Of a stretch of DNA of 64,000 nucleotides, positions 22,529 through 32,819 are shown piece by piece. Source of the stretch: Actinomucor elegans. Lineage: Eukaryota > Mucoromycota > Mucoromycetes > Mucorales > Mucoraceae. The notes under the pieces were generated by a model that was given only the letters and a program-made list of their open reading frames with translations, was not told where the DNA came from and made no database searches. The translations under genes and the position numbers were made by a program. The stretch lies in NCBI GenBank assembly GCA_026027325.1, contig JAMSLZ010000002.1:3639541-3703540 (forward strand), given 5' to 3'. Every line of letters begins with the position of its first letter. Within the stretch, counting starts at the first letter, position 1.

Positions 22529-22810
22529 GGAGGTCATACAGATACTCGCAATTGTTGTACAATTACTCGTACAGGTTCTGGGTTAGTGGATGACCGGGTG
22601 CAATAGAATGTGGTTATACAATATGTCTCCGGCATTCCAAATATTTCTAGCCGTTTTAAAAATTGGAAATAGCCATTTAAATGGGTACACATATCCAGAG
22701 AACATCACAGCAGCCAAAAATATGCCCATGAGTAAGTACCTAAGGTCATCCACTAACCCAGAACCTGTACGAGTAATTGTACAACAATTGCGAGTATCTG
22801 TATGACCTCC
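22529..22810. repeat. Right terminal hairpin module of A1
   Basis: Arm 22529-22595, loop 22596-22743, inverted arm 22744-22810. Read from the element end inward the loop is in the same orientation as at the left end ('flip'). Confidence 0.93.
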
Positions 22811-22826
22811 AGTGCAATTAAGCAAC

Positions 22827-25800
22827 TCAAGATCTTGTATTATATGCTTTAGGTACAAACGATCTGCTGTGTTTATTACGAGCAGGTATTCTTCGCTTGT
22901 TGATAGTATTAGGCAGGGATCTACCTGTTGTGCTTGCAATGGTTGCTTGACGACGTGTCCAATAGTCTTGAATAGGTTTCTTCGAATCGAAGGTATCAAC
23001 CGTCTGCCAAGTATTGTATTTTTCTTGGTCATCGTATCCAACCCAATGCACGTAATACTCGTATTCACCGTCTGGCAAGAGTCGATGGTTTACAATTGCT
23101 TGTACCTCATAATGTTTCTCGTTAAGTTCGCTTTCAGATCGTTGATCTCCTGATTGAATCAGTCTTATCTGATGCGTAGGTACATCACGAGATAATAAAG
23201 AGCCAGTGAGATCTTCTAAAATGTAACTACCATGCTTGGTGTAGCCTTTAATGATAAAAGGACCTAACCATCTGGGTTGCAGTTTAGATGATTTGAGTAC
23301 GTTCACGATCATAACTTTAGAATTAAGAGGGTACTTTGTTTCAATGATCTTGTTATTCTTTTGGAATTTTAAATGATCGTTTAATTGTGTCTCTTTAATG
23401 CGTTTAGCAATAGAAGGAATAATGACATCTTTGACATATCTCAGCTTCTTATCAATGAGTTTACTATCAGATTTCTCGATATTGATGGTAGGTTTTACAT
23501 CCGTGTAGTCGATAAAGTCATTAGGCTGTCTATTGAACATAACCGCAAAAGGACGAGATTTATGCAATCGCGAATACTGACAATTGACAGAGTATTGGAT
23601 CACGTCTAAATACAAATCCCAAGATTCAGGTTCAACAGCATTAGCAGTTAACGCTTTGATAATACTACGTTTACAGATGCCAACATAGCTTTCTACTACA
23701 CTGTTTCCAGTAGGAGTATAGGGCAAGCTAAGCCGTCTATCCATGCCACTCATTTGTATAAATTGTTTAACCACTTCATTCACAAATTCCATACCATTGT
23801 CATGCGTGATGATCCGAGGGAATCCGAACTGACAACATATGTGAAGTAATTCTTTTGCTACACTGTAACTACTCTTGTCAGGGAGTGCACGTAGAATTGT
23901 AAATCGACTAAAGTAATCTACTACAACTAACATAAAGTTATTACCACGAGATGATGTAGTATTGAAATCACCGAGATCTATACAGATATGATCGAAGACA
24001 CCGTCAGGCAACACGCTTCTAGGAGGGTGATAACCAACTCGATAGATACCATGTGCTTGGCAAGCTTCACAATCATTGATAACTCTTTGAATGTCTTGTC
24101 GCAAATTAGTCCAATGTAATTTGTAATCATTGTGAATAGTTTTCTCAATTGCATTTACGCCAAAATGGCCAAGCAAGTGTGCTTTCATAATAATAGAAAC
24201 GCGATCCTTTTCAGGTGGTGTCATATAATCAGCATATTGCATTGCGCGAGAAATAAGAGGTGTCTTATTGTAACTATCGAACGATGTAGTATTGGATGAG
24301 TCAATGTGGTTGGATGATGTATTGGTATTATCATCGTAGTTTGTAGAAACTGTTGGGAAAGATGAAAAGGCGTAATTTCCTCTTGTTTTATTTTCAGTCC
24401 CGTTTCTAGCAGATAGTATTCTTTTGCGTGACTTGTTTTTATCTGTAGGATACCGTATTTGCAGTTTACGTTCAGAACGCGTGGTATTATATCTTTTCTT
24501 ATGGTTCTCAAATATGTTTTGATGGTTAACAATATTTCCACCCTCCTCCAGACTGTTGGGTTCGTCATCAGAAAACAGTCGACTAAGAGTATCGGGAATG
24601 ATGTTCTTAATTCCAGGAATATGAACAACATCGAACGTAAAAGAAAAAATAGTGTCCCACCAAGTCAGCATCAAGGTGTTGGGGGTGCTTTGATCATGTA
24701 AAAAGATAAGGCTTTTATGATCAGTATGCAAAGTGAATTTAATACCAAATAACCATTTATGATACTTAGTCAACATGTAGACAATAGCAAGTAATTCTCG
24801 TTTTGTTGTACTGTAATTCATTTCGGAGGTAGATAGCTTGCGAGAAGCCATAGTCACATAATGAACCGTATCATTTTTGATATAGTAAATGACTCCACCA
24901 ATACCAGTTTTAGACGCGTCAGTTGCGACATGGAAACGGTAACGAAAGTCAGGAGGAGATAACACGAGAGCAGACGACAAGGCTGCTTGCAAGTTGCGAA
25001 AAGCTTGCGTGTGTTTGTCAGACCATATAGCTGCAAGTGATTTACTACTGCGTAACTCATCAAGTGGAGCTGCTAAACGACTGTATCCAGGAATCGCAGA
25101 ACGAAAGTAATTGAAGTAACCCAAGTATCGCATAATGTCTTTACCCGTCTGAGGAAGAGGCCAGGTGTGTACATTTGATACTTTTCTTGGATCAGGCATC
25201 AATTTACCATCTACAATTGACCAACCCAAAATGTGAATACTTTTCTGAGCAAGTACAATCTTTTCTGGAGAAAGTTGAAGATTTGCGTTTGTGAGGCGAC
25301 GGATAACTTCGGCTACACAATCAGTATGATGTGCTAGAGAATCATTGGTACTGATGCAAATGTCATCGATATAGATCGTTACGTAAGGAAGGTCACTGAA
25401 CAAGTTAGTTAAGGTCCTTTGTACCAAATTAGCAATAAAGGACACACCGAAACATACTTTGCGAAAAGTATATTGCAAGTTAGTAAAAGGACACATAAAG
25501 TTTAACTTGCTTTTGTGAGCAGGGTCAACGAGGAAGCTAGTGAAGCAAGAATGGATATCGATACTAGTAATGATTTTGGCATTACTTAAGCGTTCATGGA
25601 TGTCCGAAATGAGAGGTATATTGTACTTATCCGTACTAATAAGAATCGAGTTTAACTCACGAACGTCAGCTACTACTCTAGGCTTCTTAAACGAATAGAT
25701 ACCATCAGCATTTTTCTTACTAACACATAGAAGGGGAGAATTAAAGCCGGTGTGACTTTGTGCAACTTCTATTACACCTTCATTTTTCCAAGTTTCAATT

Positions 25801-28064
25801 TGATCTAATACGGATTGCTTGTAGGCAATAGGAATTGGGTATGGCTTACGGTAAGCTACTTTACCGGGTTGCGTTTCCAATTGTACTATTGCGCCAGGCA
25901 AATTGCAGTAGGTATTCTTCAAATCGATATTAGCGTTTGCAGCTAACAGTGGTTTAAGTTTAGATTGCATCAATTGGCGTTCATCAGCAGTACCAAAAGG
26001 ACTATTATTAGGTTTGATATCTTCAGGATCGATTGGTGATGGCAATGCAGGACCAGTATGATCATCCCAAGTTGATACCAACCCAGTGATAGCGATGTTA
26101 AGAAGAGGCATAATGTCAAGACCAAATAAAATAGGCGCACTATCGTCCTCTGTATAGAAATCAAACAATTCAAATTTATGCTTCAATTGTATTTTATTGT
26201 ACAAAATGTTCAAAGAAGTATAACCAATCCTAGGTTGTTGCGTGTTAACATGACCAAGCTGAACCGTACCAGATGAAGGCGTAAAGCCAACACCAAGAGA
26301 ACGAAAGAAGCGAGGAGAACATATGCTGAACGTACAGCCTGTATCCAAGTATGCGTAGACGCGAATGTTCTGCACAACAATAGGTAAAAGAATCGCATTA
26401 GATCTTTGTTTGGGTAAATTTGAAAATATGTTTGACTTACAAAGTTGTGCCTGGACGGCTGCGTGTTCATCGATATTCATGTGTTCCTGAACAGGAACAG
26501 CAGAAGATGAAGAGCTAACTTCGGAATTGAATGGAGTTACTGCGGGAGCAACTGTCGATAGGTTCGAGGCCGGATCCAACGAAGCAGAAGATGATGCAAT
26601 AGCACCAGAAGAACCAAAGGCACGAGAAGCAGCACCTGCAATACTCATCATCCCAAAACGATGAGTTGGTCCTTGATTGGGATCGTTACGCACAGCAGTA
26701 TTGCAACGATGCTGGCGTGTCCAACCAGGAGCTCCACACGAATGACAAGTACGATTGTTAATAGGAACTTGACTTGAAGAAGGCAAAGAACCGGAAGCAG
26801 CAGCAAGAGGTTGCTGGTTAGCAATAACAGATGACGCACGAGAGATAGCCTTACAGTTGGCAGTATCATGGGTATTGACTTTGTGAAAAGAACAATATTT
26901 CCCAGTGGAAGCAGTAGAAGAAGGACGTTTGGCAACCTTACCAATAGACATGGCAGAAGAGGCAACACCAAGAGAAGAAGGAACAGCGTGACGAGACTTG
27001 TCACTTTCACGGTGCACATAGTTGGCAGCAGAAGGTATGTTTGACACACGCGAAGAAGAACCAGAAGCAGAAGAAACAGAAGCAGAGACACCAGGAAGAC
27101 CTTTCTCTTTGTACAAGTCATTGTACAGTTCACGAGCAAGACGCATCACTACATCCACATTCGACTTTTGATCCTTTGGTAAGGAAAGACGCGAAGTAAT
27201 GACCTTGTCAGCAAATTCAGTGGGCAAAGCGTGTAAAAACTTATCCACAAGAATGGAGGCAGGTAAGCACTGGTCAACAGCACGACGACGGAGATCATTG
27301 AAGCGATCAATGAAAGCAAAAAGAGATTCACCTTTGGCTAACTTGATGTCAACAAGAGAGCGAGCACAGGCAGCACGATCTTCATCAACGGTTGTACCAA
27401 ACCGAGAGAGGAACTCATTCTTGAACATGAGCCAAGTAGGGGAAGCAATACCAGCGGCACGAGCGTTCTGATGAAACTCAACTTCATACCAGGTAAGTTG
27501 AGCTTGCGACATTTGAGACAACACTAATCGTTCATAGTTGGTGTCGAAGTCCAAACGATGAGCATACATTACGTTTTGAAAACGTGTCAAACAAGCAGCA
27601 GCATCGATAAAAATATGAGCGTTAGGCTCATGAACTTCACCAACCCATTGAAGATAAGGCATGTTGTTGGGACACACACTAGAAACCTTGATGGGTGCCT
27701 TGGGATCAACAACAGCGCGAGCATACTTGACAGAGTCAGCATTGGATTTCTCAATTAAGGCTTTGGTAGCGATAACAGCCTTAAGAACACTATCCTTCTG
27801 CAAGTATTCAGCCTGGAAATCATCGAGATTATCACCAGACAAAGGAGACGAGAGACGAGCAGCAAGAATGGTTAACTCAATAGTGAGTTGGTTGATAGTA
27901 TCTTGCATACTACGGAGAGATTCTTCAGCTTGCACTTGTCGATCAACAAAAGAAGCAGCAGAACCAGAAGATTCTTCCATGGATGCATCAAGAACAGGTA
28001 AGTTGGCTTGAGCAACAGAAACAGTAGGTTCACCAGAGTGAATGGAGGCAGCAGGAGAAGACAT
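22827..28064 (-). CDS. Gypsy-1 gag-pol polyprotein, intact (1745 aa)
   Basis: Uninterrupted frame from ATG (28062-28064) to the stop at 22827. It encodes a single gag-pol polyprotein that a retrotransposon uses to build its particle, copy its RNA and integrate. In order: capsid-like gag, a Ser-rich linker, a variant zinc knuckle (CHSCGAPGWTRQHRC, ~439), aspartic protease (YLDTGCTFS, ~572), RT with YIDD (~897), RNase H (ATDASKTG, ~1046), integrase zinc finger (HLLGHFG..CEACQAH) and catalytic D/D/E (CIDLGDF, THDNGMEF, VVESYVG), and a chromodomain (HYEVQAIVNHRLLPDGEYEYYVHWVGYD in part, ~1650-1702). Gag and pol share one frame with no frameshift or stop, as in Tf1-type elements. Element A1 interrupts only the untranslated 3' region, so the protein could still be made. 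Confidence 0.95.
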   Translation of the reverse strand: MSSPAASIHSGEPTVSVAQANLPVLDASMEESSGSAASFVDRQVQAEESLRSMQDTINQLTIELTILAARLSSPLSGDNLDDFQAEYLQKDSVLKAVIATKALIEKSNADSVKYARAVVDPKAPIKVSSVCPNNMPYLQWVGEVHEPNAHIFIDAAACLTRFQNVMYAHRLDFDTNYERLVLSQMSQAQLTWYEVEFHQNARAAGIASPTWLMFKNEFLSRFGTTVDEDRAACARSLVDIKLAKGESLFAFIDRFNDLRRRAVDQCLPASILVDKFLHALPTEFADKVITSRLSLPKDQKSNVDVVMRLARELYNDLYKEKGLPGVSASVSSASGSSSRVSNIPSAANYVHRESDKSRHAVPSSLGVASSAMSIGKVAKRPSSTASTGKYCSFHKVNTHDTANCKAISRASSVIANQQPLAAASGSLPSSSQVPINNRTCHSCGAPGWTRQHRCNTAVRNDPNQGPTHRFGMMSIAGAASRAFGSSGAIASSSASLDPASNLSTVAPAVTPFNSEVSSSSSAVPVQEHMNIDEHAAVQAQLCKSNIFSNLPKQRSNAILLPIVVQNIRVYAYLDTGCTFSICSPRFFRSLGVGFTPSSGTVQLGHVNTQQPRIGYTSLNILYNKIQLKHKFELFDFYTEDDSAPILFGLDIMPLLNIAITGLVSTWDDHTGPALPSPIDPEDIKPNNSPFGTADERQLMQSKLKPLLAANANIDLKNTYCNLPGAIVQLETQPGKVAYRKPYPIPIAYKQSVLDQIETWKNEGVIEVAQSHTGFNSPLLCVSKKNADGIYSFKKPRVVADVRELNSILISTDKYNIPLISDIHERLSNAKIITSIDIHSCFTSFLVDPAHKSKLNFMCPFTNLQYTFRKVCFGVSFIANLVQRTLTNLFSDLPYVTIYIDDICISTNDSLAHHTDCVAEVIRRLTNANLQLSPEKIVLAQKSIHILGWSIVDGKLMPDPRKVSNVHTWPLPQTGKDIMRYLGYFNYFRSAIPGYSRLAAPLDELRSSKSLAAIWSDKHTQAFRNLQAALSSALVLSPPDFRYRFHVATDASKTGIGGVIYYIKNDTVHYVTMASRKLSTSEMNYSTTKRELLAIVYMLTKYHKWLFGIKFTLHTDHKSLIFLHDQSTPNTLMLTWWDTIFSFTFDVVHIPGIKNIIPDTLSRLFSDDEPNSLEEGGNIVNHQNIFENHKKRYNTTRSERKLQIRYPTDKNKSRKRILSARNGTENKTRGNYAFSSFPTVSTNYDDNTNTSSNHIDSSNTTSFDSYNKTPLISRAMQYADYMTPPEKDRVSIIMKAHLLGHFGVNAIEKTIHNDYKLHWTNLRQDIQRVINDCEACQAHGIYRVGYHPPRSVLPDGVFDHICIDLGDFNTTSSRGNNFMLVVVDYFSRFTILRALPDKSSYSVAKELLHICCQFGFPRIITHDNGMEFVNEVVKQFIQMSGMDRRLSLPYTPTGNSVVESYVGICKRSIIKALTANAVEPESWDLYLDVIQYSVNCQYSRLHKSRPFAVMFNRQPNDFIDYTDVKPTINIEKSDSKLIDKKLRYVKDVIIPSIAKRIKETQLNDHLKFQKNNKIIETKYPLNSKVMIVNVLKSSKLQPRWLGPFIIKGYTKHGSYILEDLTGSLLSRDVPTHQIRLIQSGDQRSESELNEKHYEVQAIVNHRLLPDGEYEYYVHWVGYDDQEKYNTWQTVDTFDSKKPIQDYWTRRQATIASTTGRSLPNTINKRRIPARNKHSRSFVPKAYNTRS

Positions 28065-28109
28065 TGGTAATAAGATTGTAATTGTTGGAAAAAGCTTGAT
28101 TCAAAAAAA

Positions 28110-28613
28110 TGTTATATCCGGTGCTAAAGACGAAGGATATAATTTAAAATACAATAATAAAAGAATAGACAGTCAATGGAATCAGCTATCCTGATAGTAA
28201 AAGTTATTCTAATGTTTTATTCACAATTCAAAATCAAGTCTTCTTTATATACATTTCATCAGAGCTTAATAGTGTAGCATTCAATATCTATCAGCACGCA
28301 TGGCCGTACAACGGAGTCCAATCCCAGCAGCCACTAATAAGCCTTTCAACCACGCATTGTTGTAATTGTATAACCCACGCGTTATTCGATATTCAGGTCT
28401 TATCTTGAGATACACTCGATACTACTCGATAGTATGATGCCGCGTGTTTCTTGTAAGGATTATTGGCTAATAGTTCTAAGGATGACACATCGCTTGTATT
28501 TATGCAGGCCTCGTTAATCTGATTGGGTTATCAGATAGAGTCCGTGTATGACATAAATGAACAGTTGATTCCTTACTATTATGTCGATGCAAAATAGTAG
28601 GTGGAATACAACA
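28110..28613 (-). repeat. 5' LTR of Gypsy-1 copy 2
   Basis: 504 bp; a TATA-like element (complement of CTTTATATACAT) lies inside. It directly abuts gag sequence of a third Gypsy-1 copy at 28614 with no target duplication. Confidence 0.9.
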
Positions 28614-28751
28614 CTTTGGTAAGGAAAGACGCGAAGTAATGACCTTGTCAGCAAATTCAGTGGGCAAAGCGTGTAAAAACTTATCCACAAGAATGGAGGC
28701 AGGTAAGCACTGGTCAACAGCACGACGACGGAGATCATTGAAGCGATCAAT

Positions 28752-28972
28752 GATAAACATTTACAACTACTTAATATTTTTAACTTTCCTAAAAAATCAA
28801 GGCATAAATATAATGTTGCCTTTTTATCCATAAATAAAATGTTGGTTACTTGTTCTATTTTAGAATAAAATTTATTTATATTATTATTTGTATTCAAAAA
28901 AATCTATTATTTCCTAATTTTTTTATATATTGTACTATTTTGAACATATTTCTGTAATACTAAATGTTCTTC
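28752..28972 (-). repeat. 3' terminal direct repeat of B3 (221 bp)
   Basis: Identical by eye to 31035-31255, and bounded at both of its own ends by the element's inverted terminal motif. Confidence 0.9.
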
Positions 28973-28983
28973 TTATTAATTGA

Positions 28984-30420
28984 TTAATTATTTTCTATTG
29001 ATTTCCAATAATTCAAAATAGTATCATGTGATGTAAAATCTTTTTCTTTTACCCATGAATTATGTTCTTTACCATACTTTTTCCATTTTACAAAATATTC
29101 ATATAAGTTCTTTACTTTTTTGTGTTTAATTATATATTGTATTTCATATATATTTTGATCATTATTACTAGTGATATCTTCCTCCATTTGATCCATAATA
29201 TCTATATTCACTTCATTTATATTTAAATTATTTAAAAATTGATTTTGTAATGATTTTATATCAACGATATTTTCTATTTTATATTGTGTTTTTAATGTTA
29301 CTTCTTTATTCATTTCAATATTATTTTTATAATAATAATCAAAATTATCATTTAGCCATTTGTTGTAATGGGCATTTTCTTCAATTCCAAATAACTCTGT
29401 AAAATATTTTATGTTCAGTAATACTATTGCTAATTTTAGCTGTATATTATATGTCTTATTATCTGTTATTCTAATCTTATTTTGTCCACTAAATCTTTTA
29501 AAAATACTACCTAATTCTGCAAAATATTTTTCTATTTTTGACCTTAATCCACCTAATTCTTCATTGAATTTTTTTTCATCTATGGTTAATTCAACTCCTT
29601 TATCTTTTTTTATAGGATAGCAAAAATTTTTCAAGGATATATTAAATCCAATATTACTAAATTTTTCTATAAATTCTTTTACTGTGTTTTCATATAATCC
29701 ATCAAAACATATACAATCTATTTCATTATAAAACTTATTGATATTTATGTCTAAAAGCATTTTATCATCAGTATTATTTCTACAAGGTAAGGAATCAGAT
29801 ATATAAACACATATTCTATTAATATCTATAATAAATTGTGTATTTAATCCATTTCTTTTTAATTTATACGAGAATAACTCTTTTTTATCTAGATTAATAT
29901 CTTGATATGTTATACGATTATGGTGACCATCAATTAGTAATGTTACATTATCTAACATCATTGGATTAAATTTCTTAGCACAAAGTAATCTCAATGTATG
30001 TGTAGAAAAACATTTTTCTAATTTATTATTTATCCATTTTTCCAATAAATCATAATTATTTATATATAATGATTGATATAATTTATAAAAACTAGTAGAT
30101 GGAATATACATTTCCATTTCATTTATAGATTTTCCATTTAATAAATGTTCTAATAATATCAATACTTTATCTGCTGTTATATATGGACCTGGTAGTTTTA
30201 TATTGTTACATAAATCTGTCAAAAATACAAATGGAGCAATACTTCCTAATTTAATATATATATTTTTTTTAATTCTATCAATATTTGGTATACTCGTTAT
30301 TTTAGATCTATGATATTTCAATTCAACTTTATATATATATTCATTTTTCATAAATTTCCAATACCTATTGTAAATATTTCTGTATTCATTTTCAATTAAT
30401 AAGTCTATATGAGTGTTCAT
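28984..30420 (-). CDS. DDE transposase with C-terminal chromodomain, element B3
   Basis: 478 aa from the first ATG; an in-frame TTG 14 codons upstream is ignored because the ATG aligns with the start of the element A enzyme. Catalytic residues in ATG numbering: D164 (VTLLIDGHHNR), D240 (CICFDGLYENT) and E297 (RSKIEKYFAELGSIFKRF). The chromodomain lies at ~418-472 (IYEIQYIIKHKKVKNL..EYFVKWKKYGKEHNSW). It is clearly homologous to the 469-aa enzyme of element A over its whole length despite very different base composition (Lys/Asn/Ile-rich, AT-rich codons). Shared landmarks include YHRSKI..., PGPY, IPS(T/S)S and the PI(K/R)K..GV block between D2 and E. Role: cutting and joining element ends, with chromatin-guided insertion inferred. 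Confidence 0.87.
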   Translation of the reverse strand: MNTHIDLLIENEYRNIYNRYWKFMKNEYIYKVELKYHRSKITSIPNIDRIKKNIYIKLGSIAPFVFLTDLCNNIKLPGPYITADKVLILLEHLLNGKSINEMEMYIPSTSFYKLYQSLYINNYDLLEKWINNKLEKCFSTHTLRLLCAKKFNPMMLDNVTLLIDGHHNRITYQDINLDKKELFSYKLKRNGLNTQFIIDINRICVYISDSLPCRNNTDDKMLLDININKFYNEIDCICFDGLYENTVKEFIEKFSNIGFNISLKNFCYPIKKDKGVELTIDEKKFNEELGGLRSKIEKYFAELGSIFKRFSGQNKIRITDNKTYNIQLKLAIVLLNIKYFTELFGIEENAHYNKWLNDNFDYYYKNNIEMNKEVTLKTQYKIENIVDIKSLQNQFLNNLNINEVNIDIMDQMEEDITSNNDQNIYEIQYIIKHKKVKNLYEYFVKWKKYGKEHNSWVKEKDFTSHDTILNYWKSIENN

Positions 30421-30510
30421 AAACAAATAAAATGATGTATTTTTATATAAAGAGAAATTCAATTTTTAATATTTTCTATATTTAATAAACTTTTATTTAT
30501 ATATGAAAAT

Positions 30511-30879
30511 TCAATTTTTAATATTTTCTATATTTTCCAAGAACTTATGATTTCTTTTTGCATAATCTAACCATGATTTAAAATTATAAATTTCTTTAAT
30601 ACTAACATATCCTTTTCTTAAACACCAGGATTTGAAATATTCATTTCTAACTTTTTCGTTATCATCTAAAATTGTTTTTATCACTAAATTGGCATGGATA
30701 TTTGTATTGTTTTCACCAACATCATAGAAAGGACCACTATATAAAATTTTATCAATATTTTTTATATTTCCAACCCATTGCAGTATTTTCTTGTTTAATA
30801 TTTCGGATGATTTATTCTTGACATCTTTTTTTTCAGGATTTAGAGTTAAAACCACAGCATAATAATAGATTTTTTCCAT
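30511..30879 (-). CDS. Putative HUH (CRESS Rep-like) endonuclease, element B3
   Basis: 122 aa from the ATG at 30877-30879; an in-frame TTG upstream gives 135 aa. The order of short motifs matches the catalytic domain of CRESS-type Rep proteins. Motif I-like YYAVVLTLNP (~6-15) starts right at the N-terminus. A motif II-like metal site GENNTNIHANLVIK (~56-69) has H-x-N instead of H-x-H or H-x-Q. Motif III-like SWLDYAKRNHKFLEN (~105-119) carries the candidate nucleophile Tyr, with Lys at +2 rather than the common +3. The domain length is right for a stand-alone Rep nuclease, and no helicase follows. Encoded just upstream of the transposase on the same strand. If correct it would nick and rejoin single-stranded DNA at the element. 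The assignment is from motif order only and the deviations leave doubt. Confidence 0.45.
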   Translation of the reverse strand: MEKIYYYAVVLTLNPEKKDVKNKSSEILNKKILQWVGNIKNIDKILYSGPFYDVGENNTNIHANLVIKTILDDNEKVRNEYFKSWCLRKGYVSIKEIYNFKSWLDYAKRNHKFLENIENIKN

Positions 30880-30901
30880 TAAATATAATATTGATGTTAT
30901 T

Positions 30902-31180
30902 TTAAAAATAATTCTCAAATATTATAGATACTTTTATATTTTCCAAAATATCATGCCAAGAATTAGATGCCAAGGAAGTTGTTTTTAGATTTCTCAATGT
31001 GATTAAACGCAATGGAAGTCTAAAAATAGGACAAGATAAACATTTACAACTACTTAATATTTTTAACTTTCCTAAAAAATCAAGGCATAAATATAATGTT
31101 GCCTTTTTATCCATAAATAAAATGTTGGTTACTTGTTCTATTTTAGAATAAAATTTATTTATATTATTATTTGTATTCAA
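30902..31180 (-). CDS. Small Cys-containing ORF of element B3 overlapping its 5' direct repeat
   Basis: A 92-codon reading beginning at TTG; the only in-frame ATG is internal (MDKKATLYL). A better start is the ATG at 31228-31230 in the preceding frame (MFKIVQYIKKLGNNRFF), which hits TGA in a T7 run (TTTTTTTGA). A -1 slip there would fuse both into ~109 aa. The product has a CKCLSCPIF cluster that could bind zinc, and a basic C-terminal half. Its first half lies inside the 221-bp repeat, so the 3' repeat carries a truncated copy. Function unknown; it may be a DNA-binding partner or not a real gene. Confidence 0.35.
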   Translation of the reverse strand: MNTNNNINKFYSKIEQVTNILFMDKKATLYLCLDFLGKLKILSSCKCLSCPIFRLPLRLITLRNLKTTSLASNSWHDILENIKVSIIFENYF

Positions 31181-31255
31181 AAAAATCTATTATTTCCTAA
31201 TTTTTTTATATATTGTACTATTTTGAACATATTTCTGTAATACTAAATGTTCTTC
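31035..31255 (-). repeat. 5' terminal direct repeat of B3 (221 bp)
   Basis: Begins (element strand) GAAGAACATTTA and ends TAAATGTTTATC. It is likely to contain the promoter for the downstream ORFs, by position only. Confidence 0.9.
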
Positions 31256-32314
31256 AATGAAAGCAAAAAGAGATTCACCTTTGGCTAACTTGATGTCAAC
31301 AAGAGAGCGAGCACAGGCAGCACGATCTTCATCAACGGTTGTACCAAACCGAGAGAGGAACTCATTCTTGAACATGAGCCAAGTGGGGGAAGCAACACCA
31401 GCGGCACGAGCGTTCTGGTGGAACTCAACTTCATACCAGGTAAGTTGAGCTTGCGACATTTGAGACAACACTAATCTTTCATAGTTGGTGTCGAAGTCCA
31501 AACGATGAGCATACATTACGTTTTGAAAACGTGTCAAACAAGCAGCAGCATCGATAAAAATATGAGAGTTAGGCTCATGAACTTCACCAACCCATTGAAG
31601 ATAAGGCATGTTGTTGGGACACACACTAGAAACCTTGATGGGTGCCTTGGGATCAACAACAGCGCGAGCATACTTGACAGAGTCAGCATTGGATTTCTCA
31701 ATTAAGGCTTTGGTAGCGATAACAGCCTTAAGAACACTATCCTTCTGCAAGTATTCAGCCTGGAAATCATCAAGATTATCACCAGATAAAGGAGACGAGA
31801 GACGAGCAGCAAGAATGGTTAACTCAATAGTGAGTTGGTTGATAGTATCTTGCATACTACGGAGAGATTCTTCAGCTTGCACTTGTCGATCAACAAAAGA
31901 AGCAGCAGAACCAGAAGATTCTTCCATGGATGCATCAAGAACAGGTAAGTTGGCTTGAGCAACAGAAACAGTAGGTTCACCAGAGTGAATGGAGGCAGCA
32001 GGAGAAGACATTGGTAATAGGATTGTGTTAATTGGAAAAAGCTTGATTCAAAAAAATGTTATATCCGGTGCTAAAGACGAAGGATATAATTTAAAATACA
32101 ATAATAAAAGAATAGACAGTAAATGGAATCAGCTATCCTGATAGTAAAAGTTATTCTAATGTTTTATTCACAATTCAAAATCAAGTCTTCTTTATATACA
32201 TTTCATCAGAGCTTAATAGTGTAGCATTCAATATCTATCAGCACGCATGGCCGTACAACGGAGTCCAATCCCAGCAGCCACTAATAAGCCTTTCAACCAC
32301 GCATTGTTGTAATT

Positions 32315-32596
32315 GGAGGTCATACAGATACTCGCAATTGTTGTACAATTACTCGTACAGGTTCTGGGTTAGTGGATGACCTTAGGTATTTACTCATGGG
32401 CATATTTTTGGCTGCTGTGATGTTCTCTGGATATGTGTACCCATTTAAATGGCTATTTCCAATTTTTAAAACGGCTAGAAATATTTGGAATGCCGGAGAC
32501 ATATTGTATAACCACATTCTATTGCACCCGGTCATCCACTAACCCAGAACCTGTACGAGTAATTGTACAACAATTGCGAGTATCTGTATGACCTCC
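32315..32596. repeat. Left terminal hairpin module of A2
   Basis: 67-bp arms around a 148-bp loop that starts TTAGGTATTTACTC; same orientation ('flip') as both ends of A1. The loop differs from A1 by one visible base (GTATTT versus GTACTT). Confidence 0.92.
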
Positions 32597-32819
32597 TAGT
32601 GGGATATCTCACCACACACTGGTAGACATACGTTCCATAGCAAGGTAGTAGAGAGGGGGGGGGGGGCCAAAAGGGATGATCTTGTCCAGAGACCTGAATA
32701 GTTTCAGCCCCCCTGGGAATGGAAACTAAGGAGCCTAAGGCTACACTGTAGGACTGGGAGTGAACAACAGCATTTGGTAGCATACAACTCCTATTATACT
32801 ACAGCATTCTTAAATAAAC

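Larger units (their letters stand above)
18649..22810 (+). mobile_element. Element A1: chromodomain-transposase transposon with hairpin-type inverted termini
   Basis: 4162-bp element inserted in Gypsy-1 copy 2 with 3-bp duplication AGT (18646-18648, 22811-22813). The uninterrupted target is seen in copy 1 near 10280 (complement of TTGCACTCTGC). Inverted termini of ~424 bp (18649-19073, 22387-22810) each consist of a 67-bp arm, 148-bp loop, complementary 67-bp arm and ~142 bp of unique 'D' sequence with a G10-12 run. Two plus-strand genes follow: a DDE transposase with chromodomain (19153-20562) and a 556-aa Rep-like candidate (20660-22330). Both ORFs are intact, so this may be an autonomous copy. 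Confidence 0.9.
17944..28613 (-). mobile_element. Gypsy-1 copy 2, complete, carrying element A1
   Basis: LTRs at 28110-28613 (5') and 17944-18447 (3'), intact gag-pol at 22827-28064, and element A1 (18649-22810) in the 3' untranslated region. The outer flanks do not match as a target duplication: CATTGG on the left belongs to Gypsy-3, and CTTTGG on the right belongs to the gag of another Gypsy-1. Copy 2 was therefore joined to at least one neighbour by recombination, probably LTR-mediated, not by simple insertion. The LTRs differ at a few bases. Confidence 0.9.
28752..31255 (-). mobile_element. Element B3: AT-rich chromodomain-transposase transposon with 221-bp direct terminal repeats
   Basis: 2504 bp inserted into Gypsy-1 gag with 3-bp duplication AAT (28749-28751, 31256-31258). 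Element-strand ends are GAAGAACATTTA and TAAATGTTTATC, giving 12-bp imperfect inverted repeats (10/12). The first and last 221 bp are direct repeats. Three minus-strand ORFs encode a small Cys-containing protein, a putative HUH nuclease and a DDE transposase with chromodomain. Same length as B1, and no lesion is visible. Confidence 0.9.
28614..32314 (-). pseudogene. Gypsy-1 copy 3 relic: 5' LTR fragment and gag, interrupted by element B3
   Basis: The minus strand carries a partial 5' LTR (32057-32314, cut by element A2), the untranslated leader, gag from ATG at 32011 down to 31256, element B3, and gag again from 28751 to 28614, where it is cut by the LTR of copy 2. Gag is in frame across B3 after removing one AAT duplication, and matches residues 1 to ~300 of the intact polyprotein with few changes. 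RT, integrase and the 3' LTR are missing. Confidence 0.88.
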
